Shown piece by piece: positions 56,223-64,000 of a stretch of 64,000 nucleotides of DNA (its first letter is position 1; each line of letters starts with the position of its first letter). Origin of the DNA: Pseudomonas sp. 8O (GTDB taxonomy: Bacteria > Pseudomonadota > Gammaproteobacteria > Pseudomonadales > Pseudomonadaceae); assembly GCF_902506495.1 (NCBI RefSeq), contig NZ_LR733263.1:289372-353371 (forward strand). Reading direction: 5' to 3'. The notes beneath the pieces are model-generated. The model did no database searches. It was not told where the DNA came from and saw only the letters and a list, made by a program, of their open reading frames with translations. Made by a program: the position numbers and the translations under genes.

Positions 56223-56969
56223 ATGCTCCCGACCCTGTCCCTGCGTCATTACAGTCACGAAGTGCTCAGCCATAGCCACGACCATGCGCAACTGGTGTTC
56301 GGCCTGGCGGGCGAGCTGCAATTCGAAGTGGATGGTCAGGGCAGCCAGGTACTGCGCCACCATCTGGCCGTAGTACCGGCCGAAGCCCGCCATACCTGCG
56401 GCAGCCCACGTGGCAGCCAGTGCCTGGTACTGGACCTGCCGGCCAACGACTGGCTGGAACGCCAGCTCGGCCACCATGCGAACGATATCCAGCGTCTGCT
56501 GGACAAGCCCAACGCCCTGCAACTCGATGCCTCGCAGGGCCAGCTCCTCAACTGGCTGGCCAGCAGCCCGATCAATGACCCGATCATCGCCGGCCAGGGT
56601 GCGGCTTTGCTACTCGGCAGCCTGGCCTGCAGCCGCCGGCATGCCGAAGTGCCCGGCTTGCCGATGGCGGCACTGGATCACTACATCGAGCAGCACGCGG
56701 CGCATCCGCTGCAGGTGGCAGATCTGGCGCGCCTGGCCGGTCTGTCGGTGGCGCGCTTCCACGCCCGCTTCCTCACCGAGACAGGGCGCACGCCCATGGA
56801 ACACATTCGCCAACAGCGCCTGCACCTGGCCGAGCAACTGCTGCGCGGCAGCGACCTGGCCGTTGGCGAAATCGCGGCCCGAGTCGGCTACAACTCGCAA
56901 AGCGCGTTCACCGCTGCCCTCTCTCGCCATCTCGGCATGACCCCGCGACAGTTGCGCCGCACGCGCTAA
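56223..56969 (+). CDS. AraC-family regulator with cupin N-terminus
   Basis: A 248-residue regulator. The N-terminal cupin has HYSHEVLSHSHDHAQLVFG near 8-26 with several metal-type histidines and RHHLAVVPAEARHTCG near 45. The C-terminal AraC HTH covers about 150-248, with LARLAGLSVARFHARFLTETG near 167-187 and AARVGYNSQSAFTAALSRHLG near 216. The ATG follows GAGGAAACCGCC. It is divergent from the phosphoesterase. Neighbours downstream are csaA and an EamA exporter, a possible target. Confidence 0.9.
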   Translation: MLPTLSLRHYSHEVLSHSHDHAQLVFGLAGELQFEVDGQGSQVLRHHLAVVPAEARHTCGSPRGSQCLVLDLPANDWLERQLGHHANDIQRLLDKPNALQLDASQGQLLNWLASSPINDPIIAGQGAALLLGSLACSRRHAEVPGLPMAALDHYIEQHAAHPLQVADLARLAGLSVARFHARFLTETGRTPMEHIRQQRLHLAEQLLRGSDLAVGEIAARVGYNSQSAFTAALSRHLGMTPRQLRRTR

Positions 56970-57000
56970 CAACCTTATTCGCGCCCCGCCCGTGAAATCG

Positions 57001-57022
57001 CCCCGGATTTCATCCGGGCTAC
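57001..57022. repeat. REP-like single arm
   Basis: CCCCGGATTTCATCCGGGCT followed by AC, one arm of the repeat family found at 32884 and 46897, here without its partner. It lies between the AraC gene and csaA. Confidence 0.75.
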
Positions 57023-57144
57023 AGCGGGTTCGCCGCACGCACCCGAGATGCTAACGAGAGTCTGGCGACAAAACTCATCACTCCCGCGACAGACAGCTGC
57101 CGTCTGCGCCGCCTAGACTGCGCCGCATTATCGAGGAGTAGCCC

Positions 57145-57480
57145 ATGCAAACCATCGAATGGCAGGATTTCGAGAAAGTGGAGCTGCGCGTCGGCACCAT
57201 TCGCAGCGCCCGCCCCAATGAAAAAGCGCTGAAGCCGGCCTACGTGCTGGAGGTGGATCTCGGCGAGCTGGGCATCAAGACCTCCAGCGCCCAGATCACC
57301 GCGCACTACAGCTGTGGCGAGCTGCCAGGTCGCCAGGTGCTGTGCGTGTGCAACTTCGCCCCCAAACGCATCGCCGGCGTGCGCTCGGACGTGCTGGTCA
57401 CCGGGGTGTATGACCGCGAAAACCGCGTTGTCCTCGCCGGTTTCGACCAACCATTGCCCAACGGTGCGCGCCTGGCATGA
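57145..57480 (+). CDS. csaA: CsaA-type tRNA-binding domain protein
   Basis: A 111-residue stand-alone tRNA-binding OB-fold (the C-terminal domain type of MetRS and EMAPII). It shows FEKVELRVGTIRSA at 9-22, KALKPAYVLEVDLG near 32 and VLCVCNFAPKRIAGVRSDVL near 66-85. The Bacillus relative is a secretion chaperone. The family's role in Pseudomonas is unclear. GAGGAGTAGCCC precedes the ATG. The stop overlaps the next gene by four bases. Confidence 0.92.
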   Translation: MQTIEWQDFEKVELRVGTIRSARPNEKALKPAYVLEVDLGELGIKTSSAQITAHYSCGELPGRQVLCVCNFAPKRIAGVRSDVLVTGVYDRENRVVLAGFDQPLPNGARLA

Positions 57481-58328
57481 CGGAACGTAACGCCCTGCTG
57501 GCGATTCACCTGGGTGCACTGCTGTTCGGTCTGTCGGGCATCTTCGGCAAACTCGCGGCGACCACGCCGAACATGATTGCAGGCGGCCGCGCACTTTTTG
57601 CCGTGCTCGCCTTGAGCCTGGCTGCGCTGCTCTGGCGCAGTCGCAACGCGATTCGCCCGAGCCTGCGGCAGATGGCTTTGCTGGCACTCGGTGGCCTGCT
57701 GCTGGGCACGCACTGGGTCACCTTCTTCGAAGCGGTGAAGGTCTCCGGCGTGGCCATCGCCACCCTGGGTTTCGCCAGCTTCCCGGCCTTCACCGTACTG
57801 CTGGAGGGTCTGCTGTTTCGCGAACGCACCCGTCCCAGCGAGTTCGCCATGGTCGGCGTGGTGTGCGTGGGGCTGATCCTGGTTACGCCGCAGTTCAGCC
57901 TGAACAGTGATGCCACAGTCGGATTGCTGTGGGCGGTGCTGTCAGGTTTTCTGTTCGCTCTGCTGTCGCTGCTCAATCGCGCCAGCACCCGTGGCCTCGA
58001 TCCGGTAAAGGCCGCGTTGTACCAGAACATCACCGTGCTGCTGTGCTTCCTGCCCCTGGCCTGGCCGCTGCTGCCCAGCGTGCGCGCGGTGGACTGGCTG
58101 TGGCTGGCCATGCTCGGCATCTTCTGCACGGGCCTGGCACACAGCCTGTTCGTCGCCAGCCTGCGCGTGCTCAAGGCGCGTACCACGGCAGTGATCTTCG
58201 CCCTGGAACCGGTCTACGGGATTCTGTTCGCCTGGTGGCTGTTCAGTGAACAGCCGACGCTACGCATGCTGGCCGGAGGTGTGCTGATCGTCAGCGCCAT
58301 CTTCGTTTCAGCGCGCATGGCGCGTTGA
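57477..58328 (+). CDS. EamA-family (DMT) transporter
   Basis: Inner-membrane protein of 283 residues with ten hydrophobic segments in two EamA repeats (about 5-135 and 150-280). Recognisable parts are LFGLSGIFGKLAA near 17, GLLLGTHWVTFFEAVKVSGVA near 74, and the second-repeat ALEPVYGILFAWWLFSEQ near 240-258. It probably exports a small metabolite. It is translationally coupled to csaA (ATGA). A short hairpin GGTGCGC/GCGCACC at 58336-58352 lies between it and the convergent gene. Confidence 0.88.
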   Translation: MTERNALLAIHLGALLFGLSGIFGKLAATTPNMIAGGRALFAVLALSLAALLWRSRNAIRPSLRQMALLALGGLLLGTHWVTFFEAVKVSGVAIATLGFASFPAFTVLLEGLLFRERTRPSEFAMVGVVCVGLILVTPQFSLNSDATVGLLWAVLSGFLFALLSLLNRASTRGLDPVKAALYQNITVLLCFLPLAWPLLPSVRAVDWLWLAMLGIFCTGLAHSLFVASLRVLKARTTAVIFALEPVYGILFAWWLFSEQPTLRMLAGGVLIVSAIFVSARMAR

Positions 58329-58352
58329 AACGAGCGGTGCGCACGGCGCACC

Positions 58353-58634
58353 CTACCGGTCGTTGTGGCCCAGGTCGCGGGTTGGATCGATGAGATCGCG
58401 CACCCGTTGCTTGAGCACCTTGGCCTCGGGGAAGCCACCATCGGCCTTGCGTTCCCAGATCTGCTGGCCATCACAGACGATGCGGAACACGCCGCCCGTG
58501 CCCGGCTCCAGGCTGACCCGGCCCAGCTCGTCGGCAAAGGTGCTCAGCAGCTCCTGAGCCAGCCAGGCGGCGCGCAGCAGCCACTGACACTGAGTGCAAT
58601 AGGTGATGACGATTTCAGGCTTCTGATCAGGCAT
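58353..58634 (-). CDS. SelT/SelW/SelH (Rdx) family protein, Cys form
   Basis: A 93-residue thioredoxin-like protein with ITYCTQCQWLLRAAWLAQEL near 10-29, the CxxC redox motif in which eukaryotic SelW carries selenocysteine. GVFRIVCDG is near 48 and the conserved GGFPEAKVLKQRVRDLIDP near 66. It has no cofactor and is thought to act in thiol redox chemistry. It is convergent with the EamA gene and its start faces plpD. Confidence 0.92.
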   Translation of the reverse strand: MPDQKPEIVITYCTQCQWLLRAAWLAQELLSTFADELGRVSLEPGTGGVFRIVCDGQQIWERKADGGFPEAKVLKQRVRDLIDPTRDLGHNDR

Positions 58635-58705
58635 GGCAGCGGCTCTACTGTGGGGCTTGATGCCTATAATAACGGCCTTTGCCTCTGCTCCTGCCGGAAT
58701 CCACC

Positions 58706-60892
58706 ATGCGCCGCCTGCTTCTTTCGCTGCTCTGCCTGTTCACCCTGTCCAGCCTGCCCGTCATCGCCGCCGAACGTATCGGTCTGGTGCTGTCGGGCGG
58801 CGCCGCTCGCGGCCTGGCACACATTGGTGTGCTCAAGGCGCTGGAAGAACAAGACATTCGCATCGACGCCATCGCCGGTACCAGTATGGGCGCCATCGTC
58901 GGCGGGCTGTATGCCGCCGGCTATTCGGTGGCTGAGCTTGAGCGCCTGGCGCTGGAACTGGACTGGCAACAGGCGCTGTCCGACTCACCGCCACGCGAGG
59001 ACATCCCCTTTCGCCGCAAGCAGGACGACCGCGATTTTCTGATCAAGCAGAAACTCAGTTTCCGTGACGATGGCAGCCTGGGCCTGCCGCTGGGCGTGAT
59101 TCAGGGCCAGAATCTGGCGCTGCTGCTGGAGAGCCTGCTGGTACACCGCAGTGCCACCCGCGACTTCGATCATTTGCCGATCCCCTATCGCGCCGTGGCC
59201 ACCGATGTGGTCACGGGTGAACAGGTGATCATGAGCAGCGGCCACCTGCCGCAGGTGATGCGCGCCAGCATGTCGATCCCGGCGGTGTTCGCCCCGGTGG
59301 AAGTGGACGGCCGCCTGCTGGTCGACGGCGGCATGGTCAACAACGTGCCAATCGACGTCGCGCGGCAGATGGGCGTCGATCACGTCATCGTCGTCGACCT
59401 GGGTATGCCACTGAAACCGGCCAAGGAACTGCTCACCGTGGTCGACGTGATGAACCAGTCGATCAACCTGATGATGCGCAAGAACTCCGAGGCCCAACTC
59501 GAAACCCTGGAGGCGGACGACGTATTGATCCTGCCTCCTCTGGCCGGTTTTGGCGTCGCCGACTTCAATCGTGGCGAACAGATGATAAACGCCGGTTATC
59601 GTGCCACGCAGATCCAGGCAGAGCGCCTGGCCCGCTTGCGTACCAGCAGCGCCGGCAACCCTGCGCTGGCCATGGCGCGCTCGCGCGAACAGCGCACACC
59701 GGTGATTCGCGAGATCCAGGTGGAAAACGACTCGAAAGTCGGCGACGCGGTGATTCGTCGGCACATTCGCCAACCCCTCGGCGAGCCGCTGGACATGAAT
59801 CGCCTGCAGAAAGACATGGGCACGCTGTACGGCCTGGACTACTTCGAGCGCGTGCAATACCGCGTGGAGCCGCTGGACGAACAAGGTAGCGCGCTGGTGA
59901 TCGATGCGCGTGGCAAGCGCACCGGAACCGACTACCTGCGCCTGGGGCTCAATCTGTCCGACGACATGCGTGGCGACAGCGCTTTCAACATCGGCGCCAG
60001 CTACCGCGTCAACGGCATCAACGAGCTCGGCGCCGAATGGCTGACACGCCTGCAGCTGGGTGACCGCCAGGAGCTCTACAGCGAGTTCTATCAGCCGCTG
60101 GACGCCGGCTCGCGTTACTTCGTCGCGCCCTACCTGTTCGGTGAGGCGCAGAACGTCGAAGCGATCCTGGACAACGACCCCATCGCCGAATACCGCCTTG
60201 AGCGTTACGGCTATGGCCTCAACCTCGGCCGGCAGATTGCCAACAACGGCGAGATTCGTTTCGGCATTGCTCAGGCCTGGGGCGAAGCGGATGTCCGCGT
60301 CGGCGAGCGCGATCTGCCCAGCTTCAGTTTCAGCGAGGGTTACTACGAACTGCTGTACTCCTTCGACACCCTGGACAACCTCGACTTCCCGCGCACCGGC
60401 GAGGACATCGGCCTGATGCTGCGCAAGTACGACCGGGGGCTGGGCTCGGACGAGGAATATCGACAATGGCAGCTGAAGCTGGACAAGGCCTACAGCCATG
60501 GCCCCAACACCTGGCTGTTCGGCGGGCGCTACGGACGCACGCTGGATGAGGCGGAAGTGGTCACCTCGGGCTTCATTCTCGGCGGCGCCCAAGAGCTGTC
60601 GGGCTTTCGCCAGGACTCGCTGAGCGGCCAGAACATGGCGCTGGCGCGGATGATCTACTACCGACGCATGACACCAACCTCGATGTTGCCGCTGAACTTC
60701 CCGCTTTACCTGGGCATGTCGCTGGAGCGCGGCCGCGCCTGGAACAACGACAACGCCTTCGACAGCGGCTACATCAACGCCGCCAGCATCTTCCTCGGTC
60801 TGGATACACCGCTGGGGCCGCTGAACTTCAGTTACGGCTTCAACGACGAGCGGGAAAAAGCGCTGTACCTGAACCTGGGCAAGAGCTTCTGA
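58706..60892 (+). CDS. plpD: Patatin-like phospholipase, type Vd autotransporter
   Basis: A 728-residue protein, the same length as P. aeruginosa PlpD. It has a signal peptide (1-22), a patatin domain (about 28-330) with the oxyanion loop SGGAARG (30-36), nucleophile Ser60 in GTSMG and Asp207 in DGG, the dyad of PlpD. A POTRA-like domain follows (about 340-420) and then a 16-strand beta-barrel ending in a terminal Phe (LNLGKSF). It would be a phospholipase A1 anchored in or released from the outer membrane. ATG 58706 is chosen as it begins the signal peptide. Confidence 0.95.
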   Translation: MRRLLLSLLCLFTLSSLPVIAAERIGLVLSGGAARGLAHIGVLKALEEQDIRIDAIAGTSMGAIVGGLYAAGYSVAELERLALELDWQQALSDSPPREDIPFRRKQDDRDFLIKQKLSFRDDGSLGLPLGVIQGQNLALLLESLLVHRSATRDFDHLPIPYRAVATDVVTGEQVIMSSGHLPQVMRASMSIPAVFAPVEVDGRLLVDGGMVNNVPIDVARQMGVDHVIVVDLGMPLKPAKELLTVVDVMNQSINLMMRKNSEAQLETLEADDVLILPPLAGFGVADFNRGEQMINAGYRATQIQAERLARLRTSSAGNPALAMARSREQRTPVIREIQVENDSKVGDAVIRRHIRQPLGEPLDMNRLQKDMGTLYGLDYFERVQYRVEPLDEQGSALVIDARGKRTGTDYLRLGLNLSDDMRGDSAFNIGASYRVNGINELGAEWLTRLQLGDRQELYSEFYQPLDAGSRYFVAPYLFGEAQNVEAILDNDPIAEYRLERYGYGLNLGRQIANNGEIRFGIAQAWGEADVRVGERDLPSFSFSEGYYELLYSFDTLDNLDFPRTGEDIGLMLRKYDRGLGSDEEYRQWQLKLDKAYSHGPNTWLFGGRYGRTLDEAEVVTSGFILGGAQELSGFRQDSLSGQNMALARMIYYRRMTPTSMLPLNFPLYLGMSLERGRAWNNDNAFDSGYINAASIFLGLDTPLGPLNFSYGFNDEREKALYLNLGKSF

Positions 60893-60895
60893 AAC

Positions 60896-60925
60896 GACGA
60901 GGCCGCGCATCTGCGCGGCCTCGTC
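60896..60925. terminator. Perfect palindrome between convergent plpD and fimV-like gene
   Basis: GACGAGGCCGCGCA-TC-TGCGCGGCCTCGTC: 14 perfect pairs around two bases, between two convergent genes. No T run follows on either strand, so it may be an mRNA-stabilising stem rather than a true intrinsic terminator. Confidence 0.55.
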
Positions 60926-60943
60926 ACATGACAGCGGGGTCGA

Positions 60944-63040
60944 TCAGGCGATTTCTGCCAGCAACTGGCGAGCGGCCTTTTTCTGCTCGTCGTCACCGTG
61001 ATCGATCACCTCGTTGAGGATGTCGCAGGCGGTGGCGATATCGCCCTGTTTGATATAGGCCAGCGCCTGGTTGAGCTGGGCCATATGCTCCGGATTGCCC
61101 GCCAGGTGGTCGATATCGCCCTGCAGCGCGGCAGTGGCATCGGCATCGCCGGCGAAAGCGTCGAGGAAGTTGTCATCCAGCCCCGGCGTGTCATCGCTCA
61201 GCACCATTTCCATCTCACCGAAGGCGCTCAACTGTTCGTCTTCATGATGCAGCTCGAACACCTCGGGCAGCTCCTGCAGGTTGCTGGCGAACGACGCATC
61301 GAACTCCGGCTCCGCAACAGCCTTGGGTTTGGCCTTGGCGGCAGCCGGAAACGGGCTGACCAGATCCCAGTCGGCATCCAGCGACAGATCATCGAGATTG
61401 AGCTGAAAATCAGGTTCAGTCGCAGGCACTGCCGCAGGCTGCAGCGCAGCGACAGGGTCGAGAGGTGCCTGCTGAGTCACCCGCAGATCAGGATGACGCG
61501 CCTTCAGCGCATCGATGCGTGCATCATCGAACGCTTCGGCGCGCAGCACGGCCTCCTCACGCGCGAAGCCCGCTCCATCGCCCAGCAGTGCCAGAACTTC
61601 CAATAGACGGAAGCGCAGATCGCTGCGCTGCGGGTCCTGAGCCAGCGCCTTGTTCAGCTCACCACGCGCCTCACTGACACGACCGTAGGCGATGTAGACA
61701 TTGGCTGCCTCGAGCGGATCGACCGGCCCTGGCGCACGCACCGGGGCTGGAGTCGGTACTGCCTTGGCCACCAGAGCTGCGCCAACGGGAGCGGCAACCG
61801 CCGCGAGTTGTGGACGGGGCGGTTGCTGAGGCGGCTGCGCCTTTGGCTGCACCTGCACCACCGTCTTGGTTTTCTCGCCACGCCGCCGCACGGCCCAGAA
61901 AAGCGCACCGAGCAATAGCAGAAGCCCAATACCACCGGCCAGCAGTGTCGACCACCAGCCTCGTTCTGCTACCGCAGGCTCCTCGATACCGGCCGGTGCT
62001 GCGGCAATGGGCTGGGCGACCGGCTCGGCCGGCGTACGCGCAGCCAGCTCAGCCAACTGAGCATCCTTCTGCGCCAATTGCTCCTGCAACTGCTGCAGTT
62101 GCAATTGCAGTTGCGCCAAGCCTTGTTGCAGCTGCAGATTTTCCGCCGCCTGATTGGCCAGCTCCAGATCGACCTGACGCTGCTTCTCGGCCAGCAGCTC
62201 CAGGCTTCCGGTTTGCTGCGGTGCTGGCTCCAGGGCGGCCAGGGGCGCGCTCACGGGCCCTTCGGCAGTGTTTTCAGCAAGCGCAGGTGCGGCCTCGGCA
62301 GCAGCCGGGGCAGCAGTCGGCTGGGCAGCCCCCGCACGCGCCGCATCAGGCAGCAGCAGGTCGGCGCCAGCCTGTAGACGACTTGGATCGCCGCCAGCAA
62401 AGGCATTCGGGTTGAGGGCCAGAATGCCCTCCATCAGCGCCTGCTGAGATAGCGTACTGCCCTGCTCACGCAGACGCGCAGCGATGGACCAAAGGCTGTC
62501 GCCACGGCTGACCTGATGACGGTGCCCTGCAGATGCACTCGGTGGTGTGACCGTGCTGACCGGCGAGAGCGGTGCTACGGCGCGAGTGGTAGGTTGCGCA
62601 AGGGCTGCTGCGCTTGGCGCAGCCACAGCGGAGTAAGCCGAAGAGCTGGGAGGGTCCAGCAACACGGTGTATTCACGCAGCAACTGGCCATTGGGACGCG
62701 CCACTTCGACGATGAAGTTCAGGTATGGCTCACGAACCGGACGGTTCGACACCACGCGGATCACGCTACGTGACCCCTGTAGAAGCGGCGTGAAACGCAG
62801 ATCATTGAGAAAGTAGAAGCGCTCGACACCCGAACGGCTGAACACTTCGGCCGGTGCCAGAGCGACACGCAGATCCTGCGCGCCCAGATCGCCCACTTCC
62901 AGCAGCTCGATTTCAGCCTCGAAAGGCTGATTCAGCGCCGAATGCAGCGTGATTTCACCCAAACCCAGCGCCGGCGCCATTCCCGAATAGAGAGCGGATC
63001 CCGACGCCAAACCCAACATCAACTGACGCACCCGAGCCAT
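60944..63040 (-). CDS. FimV-like LysM protein
   Basis: A 698-residue inner-membrane protein of the FimV/HubP type. It begins with a signal sequence and the FimV N-terminal domain (GLGEITLHSALNQPFEAEIE near 25-44). A LysM domain lies near 190-250 (HQVSRGDSLWSIAARLREQ), binding peptidoglycan. A Gln/Leu-rich coiled coil follows (about 300-350), one membrane helix near 378-400, an acidic cytoplasmic part and the C-terminal FimV TPR-like domain (ALAYIKQGDIATACDILNEV near 665). It corresponds to the shorter second FimV-type protein of Pseudomonas beside plpD. ATG 63040 follows GGAGG. Confidence 0.92.
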   Translation of the reverse strand: MARVRQLMLGLASGSALYSGMAPALGLGEITLHSALNQPFEAEIELLEVGDLGAQDLRVALAPAEVFSRSGVERFYFLNDLRFTPLLQGSRSVIRVVSNRPVREPYLNFIVEVARPNGQLLREYTVLLDPPSSSAYSAVAAPSAAALAQPTTRAVAPLSPVSTVTPPSASAGHRHQVSRGDSLWSIAARLREQGSTLSQQALMEGILALNPNAFAGGDPSRLQAGADLLLPDAARAGAAQPTAAPAAAEAAPALAENTAEGPVSAPLAALEPAPQQTGSLELLAEKQRQVDLELANQAAENLQLQQGLAQLQLQLQQLQEQLAQKDAQLAELAARTPAEPVAQPIAAAPAGIEEPAVAERGWWSTLLAGGIGLLLLLGALFWAVRRRGEKTKTVVQVQPKAQPPQQPPRPQLAAVAAPVGAALVAKAVPTPAPVRAPGPVDPLEAANVYIAYGRVSEARGELNKALAQDPQRSDLRFRLLEVLALLGDGAGFAREEAVLRAEAFDDARIDALKARHPDLRVTQQAPLDPVAALQPAAVPATEPDFQLNLDDLSLDADWDLVSPFPAAAKAKPKAVAEPEFDASFASNLQELPEVFELHHEDEQLSAFGEMEMVLSDDTPGLDDNFLDAFAGDADATAALQGDIDHLAGNPEHMAQLNQALAYIKQGDIATACDILNEVIDHGDDEQKKAARQLLAEIA

Positions 63041-63270
63041 GTGACCTCCAGGGTTATCCGGCTCGAACGCCACCTCCTCGACTTCCTGTCTGAGCATCCC
63101 TTGGCCGGGAGGCTGGCGCCCTTGATAGTTTCGAAACGGGTGACAAGGTCCTTGTCGAGGCCGTCTCGAATTGCATTATGGCTACTAATTCACAAAGTAG
63201 CGGCTTGGACGCCAGTTTGCCGACGAAAGCACGGTGCCATCAAGGTAAATCAGTCAAAAATTAGGCACAG

Positions 63271-63303
63271 AAAAAATCCGATCAAAAATTGATCGGATTT
63301 TTG
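63271..63303 (-). terminator. Terminator of the MarR gene
   Basis: Stem ATCCGATCAA/TTGATCGGAT (63276-63285 and 63289-63298) with a 3-base loop, bordered by A and T runs. It lies 16 bases after the MarR stop and would separate it from the fimV-like gene. The rest of 63041-63270 is the fimV-like leader, with no gene seen. Confidence 0.9.
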
Positions 63304-63318
63304 ACAGTACAGACAGAC

Positions 63319-63750
63319 TCACTTCATCAGGTTGCCGAGCACTCGAGCATGCACCTGCTGACAGCGACGCAGATCCTCCTCGTCGATGCCGGCGAAGACT
63401 TCATGGCGCAGTTGGGTGGAAATCGCTTCGATCTTCTCGATCAAAGGCTGCGCGTCCGGCTGCAACGCAATCTTCTTGGCACGGCGGTCTTCGGGTACCG
63501 CCACGCGAATGACCAGCCCCTGGCTTTCGAGACTGTCGAGCAGGCGTGCCAGCGTCGGCCCTTCCACGCCGATGCTTTGCGCCAATTCACGCTGGGTCGG
63601 CATTTCGCTGAAGCGCGCCAGGTGCAGCAGCACCAGCCAGCGAGCCTGGGACAGGCCCAGCCCTACCAGGCGTCTATCGAGTTCAGAACGCCAGGCACGG
63701 GATAGCTGGGCAACCTGCATGGCAAAGCGATGTTGATCGGGGTAAGACAT
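63319..63750 (-). CDS. MarR/SlyA-family transcriptional regulator
   Basis: A 143-residue winged-helix regulator with SRAWRSELDRRLVGLGLSQARW near 17-38, the recognition helix region TQRELAQSIGVEGPTLARLLDSLE near 53-76 and the wing VAVPEDRRAKKIALQ near 83. This is close to SlyA in shape. The start is ATG 63750 (MSYPDQ); a TTG two codons earlier is less likely. In P. aeruginosa the orthologue also lies beside the fimV-like gene and plpD. Its ligand is not known. Confidence 0.9.
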   Translation of the reverse strand: MSYPDQHRFAMQVAQLSRAWRSELDRRLVGLGLSQARWLVLLHLARFSEMPTQRELAQSIGVEGPTLARLLDSLESQGLVIRVAVPEDRRAKKIALQPDAQPLIEKIEAISTQLRHEVFAGIDEEDLRRCQQVHARVLGNLMK

Positions 63751-63902
63751 GGGCAAGCGGACTCATACAAAGGTCAAAAACTAATTATTAGCCAGCTAGC
63801 CATAACCCGATGCGCAGGGCAAGCGCAGATTGCGTCACGAGCATTGCAGAATGCGACCGACTCGCAGCCCCGGCTCCAGCTCAGGCCGCTACCAAGGGAC
63901 GC

Positions 63903-64000
63903 TTACACCTCGAACTCGGCCTGCAGTGCTGCACGCACGCAGTAGAGCACCGCCTCGTCGACCCGCCCGGCGAACAGCGGGGCGATCTCGCTGACTGTCG
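63903..64000 (-). CDS. 3' end of a gene running off the window
   Basis: An open frame enters from the right edge on the minus strand and ends at TAA 63905-63903. The visible 31 residues end in VDEAVLYCVRAALQAEFEV. Codon use (GC-rich third positions) is that of a real gene. Too little is visible to name it. Confidence 0.5.
   Translation of the reverse strand, partial: TVSEIAPLFAGRVDEAVLYCVRAALQAEFEV

Noticed and set aside
58336..58352. Hairpin GGTGCGC/GCGCACC between the EamA and SelW-type genes as a terminator
   Set aside because: No T run on either strand; likely a short repeat or chance palindrome.
58985..60910. A 641-codon minus-strand open frame opposite plpD
   Set aside because: PlpD catalytic motifs and barrel are clear on the plus strand; the other frame shows no family features.

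Overview
The window is a chromosomal segment of a high-GC gammaproteobacterium, almost certainly a Pseudomonas. Grounds are gene order known from P. aeruginosa (comEA-wbpM-O-antigen genes-ihfB-rpsA-cmk-tyrA/aroA-hisC-pheA-serC-gyrA-mtnA-mtaD-ubiG-mupP-yciK), a fused TyrA-AroA, the CyaB-type MASE2 adenylate cyclase, PlpD, a FimV-like protein and Pseudomonas-style REP palindromes. Species is not resolved; all family calls come from reading the translations, with no database search.

Region 1 (about 0.1-17.3 kb, all minus strand) is an O-antigen/surface polysaccharide locus in the classical Pseudomonas position between ihfB and wbpM. Transcription order is manC, wzx flippase, a methyltransferase, a GT4, a gmd paralogue, gmd, fcl, two GT2, an SDR epimerase, a GT4, a second SDR epimerase, wbpL and wbpM, then a terminator and comEA. 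Most genes overlap by 1-8 bases. The genes predict GDP-mannose-derived 6-deoxy sugars (GDP-L-fucose) plus a WbpM-derived N-acetyl-6-deoxyhexosamine that WbpL loads on undecaprenyl phosphate. No Wzy polymerase or Wzz is visible; a decayed metallo-beta-lactamase gene sits next to ihfB.

Region 2 (17.5-30 kb, minus) is the conserved housekeeping run gyrA-serC-pheA-hisC-tyrA/aroA-cmk-rpsA-ihfB. It is interrupted between pheA and hisC by a DUF559 gene bracketed by two pairs of inverted GC-rich palindromes, which look like a small insertion cassette.

Region 3 (30-43 kb) carries methionine salvage (mtnA, mtaD), ubiG-mupP-yciK, a GGDEF diguanylate cyclase, rluB, scpAB, a long TrpS carrying a cysteine pattern like that of iron-sulfur TrpRS enzymes, yciO, the PHP nuclease rnm and yciI.

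Region 4 (43-64 kb) contains an envelope-stress system (cpxR-cpxP-cpxA, with a CpxR-like box and a MITE-like element in the cpxP leader), a tandem pair of equal-length trkH genes, cyaB, a GT4 plus LpxH-like phosphoesterase pair, two AraC regulators, csaA, an EamA exporter, plpD, a fimV-like gene and a MarR regulator. A gene fragment runs off the right edge.

REP-like palindromes occur in many gaps. No tRNA, rRNA, CRISPR array, prophage or intact insertion sequence was recognised.
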